A stretch of 64,000 nucleotides of DNA from Paenibacillus lignilyticus (GCF_017942085.1 NZ_JAGKSP010000009.1:124001-188000); one strand, 5' to 3'. Counted from the first letter of the stretch, positions 42,370-51,887 are shown. The notes: generated by a model not told the origin, from the sequence alone. Numbers and translations are program-made.

Positions 42370-43437
42370 TTATTCCAAATCCAAATCCAATTCGTCCTCG
42401 TCCTCTTCGTCCTCGCTGAATGCCGCTGCGCCTGCAGCTGCTGCAGCCATGTTGCTGGCATCACGAATTTGCTTCTCGATCACAGCCGCAATGTCTTTAT
42501 GATCTTTAAGGAACTGCTTCGCATTCTCACGGCCTTGTCCAAGACGCTCACCGTTATAGGAGAACCACGCACCGCTCTTCTGAACGATATCCTGCTCGAC
42601 GCCGATATCCACGATGCTCCCCTCTTTGGAGATGCCTTCGCCATACATAATGTCGACTTCGGCTTGTTTGAAAGGAGGAGCTACTTTGTTCTTAACAACC
42701 TTAATACGTGTCCGGTTACCGACAACGTCATTCCCTTGCTTAATGGACTCGATACGACGAACATCAAGACGGATTGTGGAGTAGAACTTCAGCGCGCGAC
42801 CGCCCGGCGTTGTCTCAGGGTTACCGAACATAACGCCGACCTTCTCACGAAGCTGGTTAATAAAGATCGTGATGGTCTTAGACTTGCTGATGGCACCGGA
42901 GAGCTTACGAAGTGCTTGCGACATCAAACGCGCTTGCAAACCAACATGGGAATCTCCCATGTCGCCTTCGATTTCCGCTTTCGGAACGAGTGCCGCAACG
43001 GAGTCAACAACGACGATGTCTACCGCGCCGCTGCGAACAAGAGCTTCCGCGATCTCTAGACCTTGTTCACCCGTATCCGGCTGCGAGAGAAGCAATTCAT
43101 CAATGTTAACGCCAAGCTTGCTTGCATACGAAGGATCAAGAGCATGCTCCGCATCGATAAATGCAGCTTGTCCGCCTGCACGTTGTACTTCTGCGATCGC
43201 ATGAAGCGCAACTGTTGTTTTACCGGAAGATTCCGGTCCGTATACTTCAATAATCCGGCCGCGCGGGAAGCCGCCAATTCCAAGTGCAATATCTAGTGCA
43301 AGCGCACCGCTGGATACCGTTTCAACTTGCATATGTGTCGATTCACCGAGCTTCATGATGGAGCCTTTACCAAATTGCTTCTCTATTTGACGCAATGCCA
43401 TTTCTAATGCGGCTTTACGATCTGCCAACGAATCCAC
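42370..43437 (-). CDS. recA: recombinase RecA
   Basis: 355 aa. Walker A GPESSGKTT (67-75), the L1/L2 loop regions around GDMGDSHVGLQARLMSQALRKL and INQLREKVGVMFGNPETTPGGRALKF, and an acidic C-terminal tail. It catalyses strand exchange and LexA cleavage. The start is the GTG at 43437; a TTG three codons in is an alternative (both share AAGGGATG). An Ala-rich stretch (AAAAAGAAAF) precedes the tail. A LexA-like box and a sigma-A promoter lie upstream. Confidence 0.96.
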   Translation of the reverse strand: MDSLADRKAALEMALRQIEKQFGKGSIMKLGESTHMQVETVSSGALALDIALGIGGFPRGRIIEVYGPESSGKTTVALHAIAEVQRAGGQAAFIDAEHALDPSYASKLGVNIDELLLSQPDTGEQGLEIAEALVRSGAVDIVVVDSVAALVPKAEIEGDMGDSHVGLQARLMSQALRKLSGAISKSKTITIFINQLREKVGVMFGNPETTPGGRALKFYSTIRLDVRRIESIKQGNDVVGNRTRIKVVKNKVAPPFKQAEVDIMYGEGISKEGSIVDIGVEQDIVQKSGAWFSYNGERLGQGRENAKQFLKDHKDIAAVIEKQIRDASNMAAAAAGAAAFSEDEEDEDELDLDLE

Positions 43438-43459
43438 ATCCCTTATGATTTATACTTTA

Positions 43460-43488
43460 ATGATACCTTGTTTTGTTCGCTTTGACAA
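43460..43488 (-). promoter_or_regulatory. sigma-A promoter of recA
   Basis: TTGTCA (43483-43488), 17-nt spacer, TATCAT (43460-43465) on the minus strand. Confidence 0.8.
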
Positions 43489-43497
43489 GAGTTTTTG

Positions 43498-43511
43498 CGA
43501 ACATATATTCT
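43498..43511. promoter_or_regulatory. lexA box: LexA (DinR) box upstream of recA
   Basis: CGAACATATATTCT matches CGAACATATGTTCG-type boxes with one change in the core second half-site (ATTC for GTTC). It lies just upstream of the -35 box. Confidence 0.7.
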
Positions 43512-43537
43512 TATTTCTCATTTGGCCAAATGGAGAA

Positions 43538-43580
43538 ACAAAAAAAGAACCGCAGCAAAGTAATCTTCGCCACGGTTCTT
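43538..43580 (-). terminator. terminator of cinA
   Basis: Outer stem 43545-43552/43573-43580 (AAGAACCG/CGGTTCTT) with an inner stem using G-U pairs, then seven T on the minus strand. Confidence 0.87.
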
Positions 43581-43650
43581 CCGCTAACTAATGTCGATTA
43601 TAGTCGAAAATTCATCGTCTGACAAGCTGAATTTAACATTTTATTCTAGT

Positions 43651-44892
43651 TTAGAGTGCCTGCCACAGCCGATAAAGAAGCGACTTCGCCGCACGCAGTC
43701 GAATAATGCCTCTGCTGCCGCTAAGATGCGCCGTGAACACCTGCGTGGGCTTCCCGCGCTCGGAAAGACCGAAATACACAAGTCCGACCGGCTTCCCTTC
43801 GGACTCGGCAGGACCGGCTACGCCCGTTAACGAGACGCCGAAATCGCTGCCTGCAAGTTCACGGACCCGCTCCGCCATGAGCGCCGCAGTCGATTCGCTG
43901 ATTGCGCCGGGTGCATCGGTCCCTTCGAGCTGGGACATCGGGATGCTCAGCAATTTATGTTTCATTAAATTGGTGTACGTCACAACGCCGCCGACAAACT
44001 CGCCGCTGCTTCCCGGTACTTGCGTCACGAGCTGCGCGAATAAACCGCCTGTAAGACTCTCTGCGCTGGCTAGCGACCGTCCGGTTGCCCGTAGCTGCCT
44101 AATGACAGCTTCCTCGAGCGGAATGTCCTCACGTGCGTACAGATGCGTGCCAACGCGTGCAAGAATTTGATCCTCCGCCGTTTTGAGACGTGTTTCGGCT
44201 TCCTGCTCGTTCAATGCTTTCGTCGAAATTCGAATAGCAACTTCGCCTTCTTTGGCATACGGAGCAATCGACGGATCGGATTGACCTTCAATTAAATCGA
44301 TAATGGCCTGCTCCAAGCTTGATTCACCGATTCCGGCGAACATGAGCAATCGCGAGAACAGCTTGCGTTCCTCTCCCATGACAGATCTAATCCACGCTTT
44401 AGCCGGACCGTCGAACATCGGTTTCATTTCGCGCGGCGGCCCCGGGAGCAGCACATAGCTCGTGCCATCCACGGTGAGTGCATTGCCAACGGCTAAGCCT
44501 GCATCATTCATCAGCGGATCGCTGCCTTCAATCAGATGCGCCTGGCGGCGGTTGCTTTCCACCATATGAATGCCGCGCGAGCTGAACAAAGCCTCTATTT
44601 TGTCCATGGACGGCTGATGGATTTCAATCGAACGGTTTAAATAGTCCGCCAGCGCATCCTTAGTCAGATCATCCATCGTCGGCCCAAGTCCGCCGGTAAA
44701 GAGGATGAGATCTGCCCTAGTGCGCGCAAGCTCGATCGCCTGTCGAATCCGGCTCGCATTATCACCGACGACTGTCTGAAAATATACATCGACCCCCAGC
44801 TCCGCAAGCCCTTGAGACAAATAAGTAGCATTCGTATTCACAGTCTGACCCAGCAGCAATTCCGTACCTACGGCAATAATTTCAGCGCGCAT
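43651..44892 (-). CDS. cinA: competence/damage-inducible protein CinA
   Basis: 413 aa. N-terminal MoaB/MogA-like domain (MRAEIIAVGTELLLGQTVNTN, FTGGLGPTMDDLTKDALA, LPGPPREMKPMF) and C-terminal nicotinamide-nucleotide amidohydrolase domain (SLASAESLTGGLFAQLVTQVPGSSG, SLTGVAGP). It recycles pyridine nucleotides and is coexpressed with recA in competent cells of related species. Located between pgsA and recA, as in B. subtilis. Confidence 0.94.
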   Translation of the reverse strand: MRAEIIAVGTELLLGQTVNTNATYLSQGLAELGVDVYFQTVVGDNASRIRQAIELARTRADLILFTGGLGPTMDDLTKDALADYLNRSIEIHQPSMDKIEALFSSRGIHMVESNRRQAHLIEGSDPLMNDAGLAVGNALTVDGTSYVLLPGPPREMKPMFDGPAKAWIRSVMGEERKLFSRLLMFAGIGESSLEQAIIDLIEGQSDPSIAPYAKEGEVAIRISTKALNEQEAETRLKTAEDQILARVGTHLYAREDIPLEEAVIRQLRATGRSLASAESLTGGLFAQLVTQVPGSSGEFVGGVVTYTNLMKHKLLSIPMSQLEGTDAPGAISESTAALMAERVRELAGSDFGVSLTGVAGPAESEGKPVGLVYFGLSERGKPTQVFTAHLSGSRGIIRLRAAKSLLYRLWQAL

Positions 44893-44940
44893 GACAACAG
44901 CTCCAATCTATGTATAAGGTGGATTAGAAACCCGGTTAAG

Positions 44941-44987
44941 GAAAAGCAAAGCACCACCCCTTCCTGACGAACGGAAGGAGTGATGCT
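44941..44987 (-). terminator. terminator of pgsA
   Basis: Long stem 44950-44964/44973-44987 with two mismatches or wobbles, loop TGACGAAC; then TTTGCTTTTCC on the minus strand. Confidence 0.82.
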
Positions 44988-45004
44988 GCATGTTTGAAGC
45001 CGGT

Positions 45005-45580
45005 TTAAGCTACCGGAATGAGATTTTTATTTTTGACAAAATAATCGATGCCGGAGTAAACCGTGATGAGTGCCGCTGCATAACTAGAAATCAAGTCGAA
45101 CGGAAAATCCAGAAATGCAAACGGGAAATTGTTAAGCAATAACGCGATAATCATCGTAATTTGAACGGCTGTCTTCCATTTGCCCCACGTGCTGGCAGCC
45201 AGAACAGAGCCTTCAAGCAGTGCAATCTGGCGAAGGCCGGTGACTGCAAACTCACGACTTATGATGACGATCGCGATCCAAGCATCAAGCTTAGCCATTT
45301 CGACAAGCGAAATAAGCACCGCCGCAACTAACAGCTTGTCTGCCAGCGGATCCAACAGCTTGCCCAAATTAGTGACGATTTTGTTCTTGCGTGCAATATA
45401 GCCGTCAAGTCCATCTGTGCTCGCTGCAACGATAAAGACCAGCGCGGCCAAAATCTGATTCCAAGTAATGGAAAAATCATCATAGGTGAGCGGCTTCAGA
45501 TCAACGTTGATCAGCAGCAGCACCATAATTATGGGCACCAAAAAGATGCGGATAAGCGTAATGCGGTTGGCTAAATTCAC
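45005..45580 (-). CDS. pgsA: CDP-diacylglycerol--glycerol-3-phosphate 3-phosphatidyltransferase
   Basis: 191 aa membrane enzyme making phosphatidylglycerol phosphate. The CDP-alcohol phosphotransferase motif DG-x2-AR-x8-G-x3-D-x3-D is complete (DGYIARKNK then GKLLDPLADK). The start is GTG with GGGGAGGGG upstream, overlapping the rimO stop as GTGA (45577-45580), so the two are coupled. Confidence 0.95.
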   Translation of the reverse strand: MNLANRITLIRIFLVPIIMVLLLINVDLKPLTYDDFSITWNQILAALVFIVAASTDGLDGYIARKNKIVTNLGKLLDPLADKLLVAAVLISLVEMAKLDAWIAIVIISREFAVTGLRQIALLEGSVLAASTWGKWKTAVQITMIIALLLNNFPFAFLDFPFDLISSYAAALITVYSGIDYFVKNKNLIPVA

Positions 45581-46905
45581 GAGAGCCCCTCCCCGGACAT
45601 ATCAAACTCGTAAGCGTGCGTGATGCGCACCCTTTGAATTTCGCCGATTGCGGCCTTACATTTCGAGATAAACACTTCACCGTCAATTTCAGGTGCATCG
45701 TATTCCGAGCGGCCAACGTATACATCACTGCGGCCGTCATAGCGTTCTACCAGCACGTCGATCTCTTTGCCTACATGCTTGCCGCTAAGCTCTTTGGATA
45801 CTTCGCGCTGAATTTCCATGAGTGTATTGGAGCGCCACTCTTTCACATCATCAGGAACAGCATCCGGCAAGCGAACCGCCGGTGTATCCTCTTCCGCGGA
45901 GTACGTAAACACACCCAAACGATCAAATTTCATCTCGCGTACAAAATCGCACAGTCGTTCGAAATCCTCGTTGGTTTCGCCTGGGAACCCAACAATAATG
46001 GAAGTCCGAAGCGCTACATCCGGAATGCGGGCACGAATCCGCTGCACTAAAGCGCGCGTATCCGTTTGGCGTCCAGGGCGGCGCATTCTCTTCAGAATGG
46101 AATCTTCGCTATGCTGAAGCGGCATATCAATATAGTTGCATACTTTCGGATTTGCAGCGATGGTTTCGATCAGCTCGTCCGTGAAGAAGCCCGGGTATGC
46201 ATAATGCAGACGTACCCATGCAATGCCGTCCACTTCGCTTACGCGATTCAGCAGCTCCGGAAGCATAAACTTATCGTACAGATCCGTTCCGTAATTCGTG
46301 GAATCCTGCGCAATTAAGCTGACTTCCTTCACGCCTTGCTTAGCCAGCATCTCCACTTCAGCCACGATGGACTCCATCGAACGGCTGCGGAACTTACCGC
46401 GCATGATCGGAATCGAACAGAATGTACAAGCGTTGTCGCAGCCTTCGGCGATTTTCACATAAGCCGTGTAACGCGGCGTAGTCACCAGACGCGGTAGCTT
46501 CTGATCGTAGTCAAAGACCGGATTTCCGACTTTAACCGGACGTTTACCGCGAAGCGCTTCTTCGACAATATCCGTAATCTGATGGAAATCGCCCGTACCG
46601 ACAATACCGTCGATCTCCGGCATTTCTTCCATCAACTGCTTCTTATAACGCTGTGTCAAACAACCGGAGACGATAAGCGCCTTAAGACGGCCCGTTTGCT
46701 TGAATTCGGCCATGTCCAGAATTGTATTGACGGACTCTTCCTTAGCCGCATCAATAAATCCGCATGTATTCACGATAATAACGGTGGCATCATCTGCTTG
46801 ATCCACCAATTGGTAGCCGCGTTGATCGATTAGACCGGACATAATCTCCGAATCGACCAAATTCTTCTCACAGCCCAATGTTACGACTTTCACTCGTTCT
46901 GTCAT
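45577..46905 (-). CDS. rimO: ribosomal protein S12 methylthiotransferase RimO
   Basis: 442 aa. Auxiliary cluster cysteines C12, C48, C82; radical-SAM cluster C156, C160, C163 (EGCDNACTFCSIP); C-terminal TRAM domain. MTERVKVVTLGCEKNLVDSE is the RimO-type start, which distinguishes it from MiaB (also present in the window). It modifies the aspartate of ribosomal protein S12 (position 88 in E. coli numbering). Confidence 0.93.
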   Translation of the reverse strand: MTERVKVVTLGCEKNLVDSEIMSGLIDQRGYQLVDQADDATVIIVNTCGFIDAAKEESVNTILDMAEFKQTGRLKALIVSGCLTQRYKKQLMEEMPEIDGIVGTGDFHQITDIVEEALRGKRPVKVGNPVFDYDQKLPRLVTTPRYTAYVKIAEGCDNACTFCSIPIMRGKFRSRSMESIVAEVEMLAKQGVKEVSLIAQDSTNYGTDLYDKFMLPELLNRVSEVDGIAWVRLHYAYPGFFTDELIETIAANPKVCNYIDMPLQHSEDSILKRMRRPGRQTDTRALVQRIRARIPDVALRTSIIVGFPGETNEDFERLCDFVREMKFDRLGVFTYSAEEDTPAVRLPDAVPDDVKEWRSNTLMEIQREVSKELSGKHVGKEIDVLVERYDGRSDVYVGRSEYDAPEIDGEVFISKCKAAIGEIQRVRITHAYEFDMSGEGLS

Positions 46906-46975
46906 TTTGTATCCCCCAAACCCCTCCGTAAAGCTATCCTAACAAGTATAATACAAGGCATATTCAGTGTCAAAA

Positions 46976-47022
46976 TACGAAAAAGTCCCAGCCACCGCGA
47001 CTTTGCCCGCGGACCGGGACTC
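46976..47022 (-). terminator. terminator of yajQ
   Basis: Stem 46985-46990/47017-47022 (AGTCCC/GGGACT) with inner CCGCG/CGCGG pairing; T5 on the minus strand. Confidence 0.78.
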
Positions 47023-47042
47023 TTCTTATGTACCAAATTCCC

Positions 47043-47531
47043 TTAACGATAGTTCGTAAATTGCAGTTCGATTTGAAGATCCGCGCCGCGCAGCATCGCC
47101 ATGACCGCTTGCAAATCATCAAGGCTCTTGCCCGTTACGCGAATGGAATCCCCTTGAATTTGGCTTTTCACTTTAAGCTTGGAATCTCGAATCAGAATAT
47201 TAATTTTTTTTGAAATATCCTGCTCGATGCCTTGCTTCAGCTTAATCTTCTGTCTAACCGTACCCGCCGAAGCCGGCTCCAGTTTACCGAATTCCATGTT
47301 CTTGATGGGAACGCCGCGCTTGATCATTTTGGATTGCAAAATATCAACGACGCTCTTCAATTTATACTCGTCATCCGATACAACGACGATATCTTCTTTC
47401 TCGAGCGCAATGCTGCTCTTGCTGTTCTTGAAATCGAAACGGGTCTCAATCTCCCGCTCCGCTTGTGTAATTGCATTGTTCAGCTCTTGCATATCGACCT
47501 TCGATACGATATCAAATGAATTCTCAGCCAT
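47043..47531 (-). CDS. yajQ: YajQ family nucleotide-binding protein
   Basis: 162 aa UPF0234 family, with two ferredoxin-like RNA-binding folds: SFDIVSKVDMQELNNAITQAEREIETRFDFK, then KINILIRDSKLKVKSQIQGDSIRVTGKSLDDLQAVMAMLR. Members bind nucleotides such as c-di-GMP in some bacteria; the Bacillus relative is YitK. Role here unknown. Not in this place in B. subtilis, so it is a local insertion between rimO and rodZ. Confidence 0.93.
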   Translation of the reverse strand: MAENSFDIVSKVDMQELNNAITQAEREIETRFDFKNSKSSIALEKEDIVVVSDDEYKLKSVVDILQSKMIKRGVPIKNMEFGKLEPASAGTVRQKIKLKQGIEQDISKKINILIRDSKLKVKSQIQGDSIRVTGKSLDDLQAVMAMLRGADLQIELQFTNYR

Positions 47532-47589
47532 CTTCCATTGCAGCTCCTTTGCTTTTTCATTGTCAAGTATTATAACGCATCTTCCTGCG

Positions 47590-47632
47590 CAAGAAAAGGC
47601 ATTCCTCCCGGCTATTCCCAGGATGAATGCCT
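47590..47632 (-). terminator. terminator of rodZ
   Basis: Stem 47597-47604/47625-47632 (AGGCATTC/GAATGCCT), T-rich TTTTCTTG on the minus strand. Confidence 0.75.
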
Positions 47633-47639
47633 CTGTGCG

Positions 47640-48572
47640 TTACTCAGCAGTCTTATTAGCTGTATCTGCTGTATCATCTTCAACCATATCCAGCTGCATG
47701 CGATGTGGATTTGCTGCATTTCCATCTTCCATCGCAACGCCGTCGAGAGTCACTTCAACCAAATCCGCGCGTCCGACATTGATATAAGCGGGACCGTTGA
47801 TATCAAGCTCAATGGTTTCGCCGGATTTATTGAATTGATGCTGCAAAATATATTTCCCGCTCTTGTTCTTCTCTTTGACCCCGACCCAAGCACGTCCGGT
47901 CGCATTAAACACGATTTTATGCGCGCCTGCAGGTGCAACCTTGTAATAATCCGTCGAACCGGAAGAACGGTCAAGCGTCAGCGTTGTCGCTGGCACAACA
48001 GGTTCCTCCACCGGCTCCTCTGTTGGAGGTGGTGTAACCGGGACTTCATCTTTGCCGCCGGTAGGTTCGTTCGTGGACGCATTATCACCGTTTTTTACCG
48101 TAGCCTTGTCAGGATTGTTCTCCGGCGCTTCCGTCTGATCCGTCATCTTCGTTTGATCTGCGGAATCCACATTGTCTTTGCTTGGCTGCTTGATTGCATA
48201 AATATAAACCAGCACGATAATGAGGAGCAGAAACGACCACATCAGCGTACGAAAACCCCATTTGCCCCATCGATCATTGGATTGCGTTTGAGAGCGGCGT
48301 GGTCGTTGGATTGGCTCCACCACTTGCTCCGGAACGTTCGAGGGGATTTCCTTGTTGTACAAACGAAGAACTTCGTCAGCATCAAGCCCCACTGCTTCTG
48401 CATAGTTCTTTACAAACGCGCGCACATAGAATGAACCGGGAAGCACACTATAATTGCCTTCCTCAATCGCTTCAAGATAGCGTTTGCGAATTTTCGTCAA
48501 TTCCTGGATGTCATCCAGGGACAGCCTTCGCTGTTCCCTCGCCTTCTGAAGCAAGGCACCCAAATCCGACAT
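47640..48572 (-). CDS. rodZ: RodZ-like cytoskeleton protein (HTH, one membrane segment, DUF4115)
   Basis: 310 aa; B. subtilis YmfM equivalent. Residues 3-70 are a RodZ-type helix-turn-helix (LGALLQKAREQRRLSLDDIQELTKI), about 106-127 the membrane segment, about 128-200 an acidic, Thr/Pro-rich linker (PPPTEEPVEEPVVP), and the C-terminal 90 residues the beta-rich DUF4115. It links MreB to the cell wall machinery. The ATG at 48572 has GAGGAGG 7 nt upstream. Confidence 0.92.
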   Translation of the reverse strand: MSDLGALLQKAREQRRLSLDDIQELTKIRKRYLEAIEEGNYSVLPGSFYVRAFVKNYAEAVGLDADEVLRLYNKEIPSNVPEQVVEPIQRPRRSQTQSNDRWGKWGFRTLMWSFLLLIIVLVYIYAIKQPSKDNVDSADQTKMTDQTEAPENNPDKATVKNGDNASTNEPTGGKDEVPVTPPPTEEPVEEPVVPATTLTLDRSSGSTDYYKVAPAGAHKIVFNATGRAWVGVKEKNKSGKYILQHQFNKSGETIELDINGPAYINVGRADLVEVTLDGVAMEDGNAANPHRMQLDMVEDDTADTANKTAE

Positions 48573-48592
48573 GACCACACCTCCTCATTTCA

Positions 48593-49357
48593 TCAAAAAT
48601 CGTTAAAGCCCATCGTAAACGATTCGTAAGAAATTTCCTCGTCGGGTGTATTGCGCAATTCGATAATATAATCAAAATCACTATATTCATACGCCGATTC
48701 CTTCACGAAAATATCCGGATGCTCGATTACTTTCGTTGATGGCATTGCCATAATTTCTTGCAAGAGCGCATGGTGTTTCTCATTCGAACGAATTGTGCTG
48801 ACAATCCCGTCAATAATAAAAATGTTGTTCGGCGTCATTTCTTCTTCCGACAGCTGGCTGCGCACCGTTTGTCTAAGCAGCGTGGAAGAAACGAAGGTCC
48901 AGCGCTTATTGGAGCAAACGCTGCCCGCGATGATAGATTCCGTCTTACCGACGCGCGGCATGCCGCGCAATCCGATTAACTGGTTACCTTCTCGTTTAAA
49001 CACTTCTCCAAGGAAATCAACCAGCATCCCAAGCTCGTCCCGCGTGAAACGGAACGTTTTGCGATCGTCGGAATCTCGTTCAATATAACGCCCATGACGA
49101 ACAGCCAAAATATCTACGAGCTTCGGTTCGCGCAGCTTAAGCACGGTTATGTTATCAACCTTCTGAAGCATGCGTCCGAGAATTTCAATCTTCTCATCGT
49201 CATTCGTTTGCAGCAGCATGCCGCGAGTGCGGTTCTCTACACCATTAATCGTAAGAATGTTTACTTCAAGCATACCCAGCAAGGAAGCGATATCGCCAAG
49301 CAAGCCGGGACGGTTCTTATGTATTCTGTATTCCATGTACCATTGTTTGAATTCCAT
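48593..49357 (-). CDS. ymfK: DUF3388 protein (YmfK)
   Basis: 254 aa. Residues 1-75 look like an ACT-type domain (EYRIHKNRPGLLGDIASLLGMLEVNILTING), and the rest is DUF3388 with a P-loop-like GMPRVGKTES and LRNTPDEEISYESF near the end. No function is known. It forms an operon with rodZ (20-nt gap) and sits in the same place as ymfK of B. subtilis. A ligand-sensing ATPase is possible, but this is inference. Confidence 0.92.
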   Translation of the reverse strand: MEFKQWYMEYRIHKNRPGLLGDIASLLGMLEVNILTINGVENRTRGMLLQTNDDEKIEILGRMLQKVDNITVLKLREPKLVDILAVRHGRYIERDSDDRKTFRFTRDELGMLVDFLGEVFKREGNQLIGLRGMPRVGKTESIIAGSVCSNKRWTFVSSTLLRQTVRSQLSEEEMTPNNIFIIDGIVSTIRSNEKHHALLQEIMAMPSTKVIEHPDIFVKESAYEYSDFDYIIELRNTPDEEISYESFTMGFNDF

Positions 49358-49389
49358 TATGACACCTCGTGTTTGTGGAGGAATAGGTA

Positions 49390-49418
49390 ATTATATGATA
49401 ATAATTCATGTGTGATAA
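49390..49418 (-). promoter_or_regulatory. promoter of ymfK-rodZ
   Basis: TTATCA (49413-49418), 17-nt spacer, TATAAT (49390-49395) on the minus strand. Confidence 0.6.
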
Positions 49419-49470
49419 AAGATTATTCTACAATATTCGTCAATATCCTGCAACCTCCGGCAAACATTAC

Positions 49471-49500
49471 AGAAAAGCCTCCGTTTCGGGAGGCTTTTCT
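49471..49500. terminator. terminator of ymfJ
   Basis: Perfect 12-bp stem AGAAAAGCCTCC/GGAGGCTTTTCT, 6-nt loop, T/A runs in both arms. Confidence 0.9.
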
Positions 49501-49510
49501 CGTGGAAGGT

Positions 49511-49762
49511 TTACGAATTTTGTACAAGCTTGACCATTAGGCCAGCAATCGTTTTTCGTTCCTGCTCGTCGCCGACATCCCAAAGTTCCTTGATTGCGCG
49601 TTCCTGCTCATTTTTGGGATCGACCTTTTCTCCAAGGAAGGAGCCGATCTCATAGGCAAGATTCGCGATGGTGTCTTCATTCAATCCCATTCCTTTGGCC
49701 TGATCCACGCGATCGTGCAAGAAATGCTTCCATGTTTCGAAATTAGAAAGGACAGTTGACAT
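49511..49762 (-). CDS. ymfJ: DUF3243 protein (YmfJ)
   Basis: 83 aa, all-helical DUF3243 (FETWKHFLHDRVDQAKGMGLNEDTIANLAYEIGSFLGEKVDPKNEQERAIKELW). Strongly conserved in Bacillales and always in this neighbourhood; function unknown. Followed by its own terminator. Confidence 0.95.
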   Translation of the reverse strand: MSTVLSNFETWKHFLHDRVDQAKGMGLNEDTIANLAYEIGSFLGEKVDPKNEQERAIKELWDVGDEQERKTIAGLMVKLVQNS

Positions 49763-49850
49763 TGTTTCTGTTCCTCCTTCGCATGTTAGCCGTTATACGG
49801 CAACAACCGTATTGTACACGCAAAGGGTCGATCTTATTCGGATTTGCCCA

Positions 49851-50600
49851 TCAAGTCAGCCATCCGCCGTTTGGACTAATGATTTGGCCCGTAATGTACG
49901 CGGATTCCGGCAGCGCCAAGAAATAAACAAGCGAAGCAATCTCCTCAGGCTGCGCAAAACGTCCAACGGGAATTTCGGACTCCAATGCCGATTTTTCTTC
50001 CGCATTAAGGTTGTCCAGCATTACGGTATCGACTGCGCCCGGCGCTACCGCATTCACGGTAACTCCTGACGGCGCCAGTTCTTTGGCTAATGCTTTGGTG
50101 AAGGCATTCATGCCGCCTTTACTGGTTGAATACAGCACCTCACAAGAGGCGCCGGACATCCCCCAAATGGACGAGACATTAATAATGCGGCCGAATCGCT
50201 GGGAAATCATCGCGGGCATAAAGAGCTGCGTACAGAGAAACATACCCTTTAAATTCACATTCATGACTTCGTCCCATGCTTCTTCCGAAACATCTTCCAG
50301 CATGCTGTAATGGGCAATGCCGGCATTGTTTACGACGATATCCGGCATCATGCCGCGTGACTCCAGCTTCTCGCGCATGCGAATCAGCTGTTCCTTAGAG
50401 CGAATATCCGCTGTAACGGTCAACACGTTGGCTGCACCCAGTCGCATGCAGGTGCGAGCCGTCTCGTTAGCGGCTTCATGAGCTTGATTATAATGAATGA
50501 CGACGTTCATGTTCTCCGCGGCGAAGCGGCGCGCAATGGCCGCTCCAATCCCACGGCTTCCCCCAGTCACGAGCACCGTCATTTCCTTTAATGTTTTCAA
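49851..50600 (-). CDS. ymfI: short-chain dehydrogenase/reductase (YmfI, FabG-like)
   Basis: 249 aa. NAD(P)-binding TGGSRGIG at about 13-20, NNAG, and catalytic Ser-Tyr-Lys in INVSSIWG and YSTSKGG. Likely a 3-oxoacyl-ACP-reductase-like enzyme, substrate unknown. The start is TTG at 50600, overlapping the ymfH stop (TTGA); an ATG six codons in has an AAAGGAA with no spacing. Translation is likely coupled to ymfH. Confidence 0.9.
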   Translation of the reverse strand: MKTLKEMTVLVTGGSRGIGAAIARRFAAENMNVVIHYNQAHEAANETARTCMRLGAANVLTVTADIRSKEQLIRMREKLESRGMMPDIVVNNAGIAHYSMLEDVSEEAWDEVMNVNLKGMFLCTQLFMPAMISQRFGRIINVSSIWGMSGASCEVLYSTSKGGMNAFTKALAKELAPSGVTVNAVAPGAVDTVMLDNLNAEEKSALESEIPVGRFAQPEEIASLVYFLALPESAYITGQIISPNGGWLT

Positions 50601-51883
50601 TTGGTTTCTTTTGCTACGATGGATACGGCCATTCGATTCCAGTCAAAATGATTACGCAGTCGCTCATTTGCTTCTTCGAGCGTAATGCTTTCATAGACGG
50701 GCAGCATCTTAAACAAATCTGCACCGCGGAATCGATAGCGCGTGAATTCACCGGCGATAGCTTCAGGGGAGTTAAGCATACGAAGATAACCGCCGATTTT
50801 TTTGCGTTTGGTCCGCTCGAATGTTTCCTCGTTAAGGCCCGTTGTTTGGGCTTCGTCGATAGCAGCGCGAAGTCGGCGAATGAGTTCATCCGGATCGCGA
50901 GTTTCGCCGCCTACAACAGAGAAAGCATAATCCTCGCTGCTGTTGAACTCATGCCCGAAGGAATCCGAGATCAGATTATCATCGTACAAAGCATGATAAA
51001 TCGGTGCACTCGAACCTAACAACGCATCAAGCATCAATTTAGTTGCAAGCTCTGTGCGAAGAAGCTCCTCCGGATTCAAAGCACCGCGATTTTCTTTAAA
51101 GCCGATCATGCATTTCGGCATGGAAACAGGCAACGCTGCTGTTTTGCGCGGGATCTTAACCGTTTCCGGCTCCGGATCGAAAAATCTCGAGATTGGGCCT
51201 TGCGGCTCAAAGGTCTTACGGGCCTGATTCTCGCGAACCAGCTTCATAACCGCTTCTGCTTGGACGCCGCCTACAACGAACAAGAACATATTGGACGGGT
51301 GGTAGAAGGTTTCATAGCAGCTGTACAGCGTTTCTTTGGTAATCTGGCGGATAGAATCGACCGTACCGGCAATGTCGATATGTATCGGGTGCTTGTGATA
51401 CAGCGCGTCGATCAGACCAAAATAAACACGCCAGTCCGCATTATCGCGATACATATTGATTTCCTGCTCGATGATTCCTTTCTCCTTCTCGACGTTCTCG
51501 TCGGTGAAGTAAGGATTTTGCACGAAGTCGATTAAAGTTTCGAGATTCGCTTCAATTTGCTCCGTAGCCGAGAAAAGGTAAACCGTGCGATCGAAGCTGG
51601 TATACGCGTTTGCCGATGCGCCTTGGGATGCAAATGTAGCGAAAATATCTCCCGTCGGCTCTTCAAACATCTTGTGTTCCAAGAAATGAGCGATGCCGTC
51701 CGGCACCGAAATCGGTGTTTGATCTCCTACGGCAAACCGATTATCAATCGATCCGTAACGCGTGGAGAATGTCGCGTAGGTTTTGCTGAATCCTTCTTTG
51801 GGCAGCACTACTACTTCCAGCCCATTCGGTAAAATTTCACGGTACAGCGTTTCTTGAACGCCTGGGTAAGCTAACGTTTCCAT
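50597..51883 (-). CDS. ymfH: M16 family zinc protease YmfH (active subunit)
   Basis: 428 aa. The inverted zinc motif HxxEH is intact (HFLEH, H66-H70), with a distal glutamate in the KEKGIIEQEINMY region. The ATG at 51883, with GGAAGGAGGG 8-9 nt upstream and 2 nt beyond the ymfF stop, is preferred to a frame open to 52039, which would add 52 unrelated residues. It pairs with YmfF, which lacks the motif, as in two-subunit M16B peptidases. Confidence 0.93.
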   Translation of the reverse strand: METLAYPGVQETLYREILPNGLEVVVLPKEGFSKTYATFSTRYGSIDNRFAVGDQTPISVPDGIAHFLEHKMFEEPTGDIFATFASQGASANAYTSFDRTVYLFSATEQIEANLETLIDFVQNPYFTDENVEKEKGIIEQEINMYRDNADWRVYFGLIDALYHKHPIHIDIAGTVDSIRQITKETLYSCYETFYHPSNMFLFVVGGVQAEAVMKLVRENQARKTFEPQGPISRFFDPEPETVKIPRKTAALPVSMPKCMIGFKENRGALNPEELLRTELATKLMLDALLGSSAPIYHALYDDNLISDSFGHEFNSSEDYAFSVVGGETRDPDELIRRLRAAIDEAQTTGLNEETFERTKRKKIGGYLRMLNSPEAIAGEFTRYRFRGADLFKMLPVYESITLEEANERLRNHFDWNRMAVSIVAKETN

Positions 51884-51887
51884 AGGC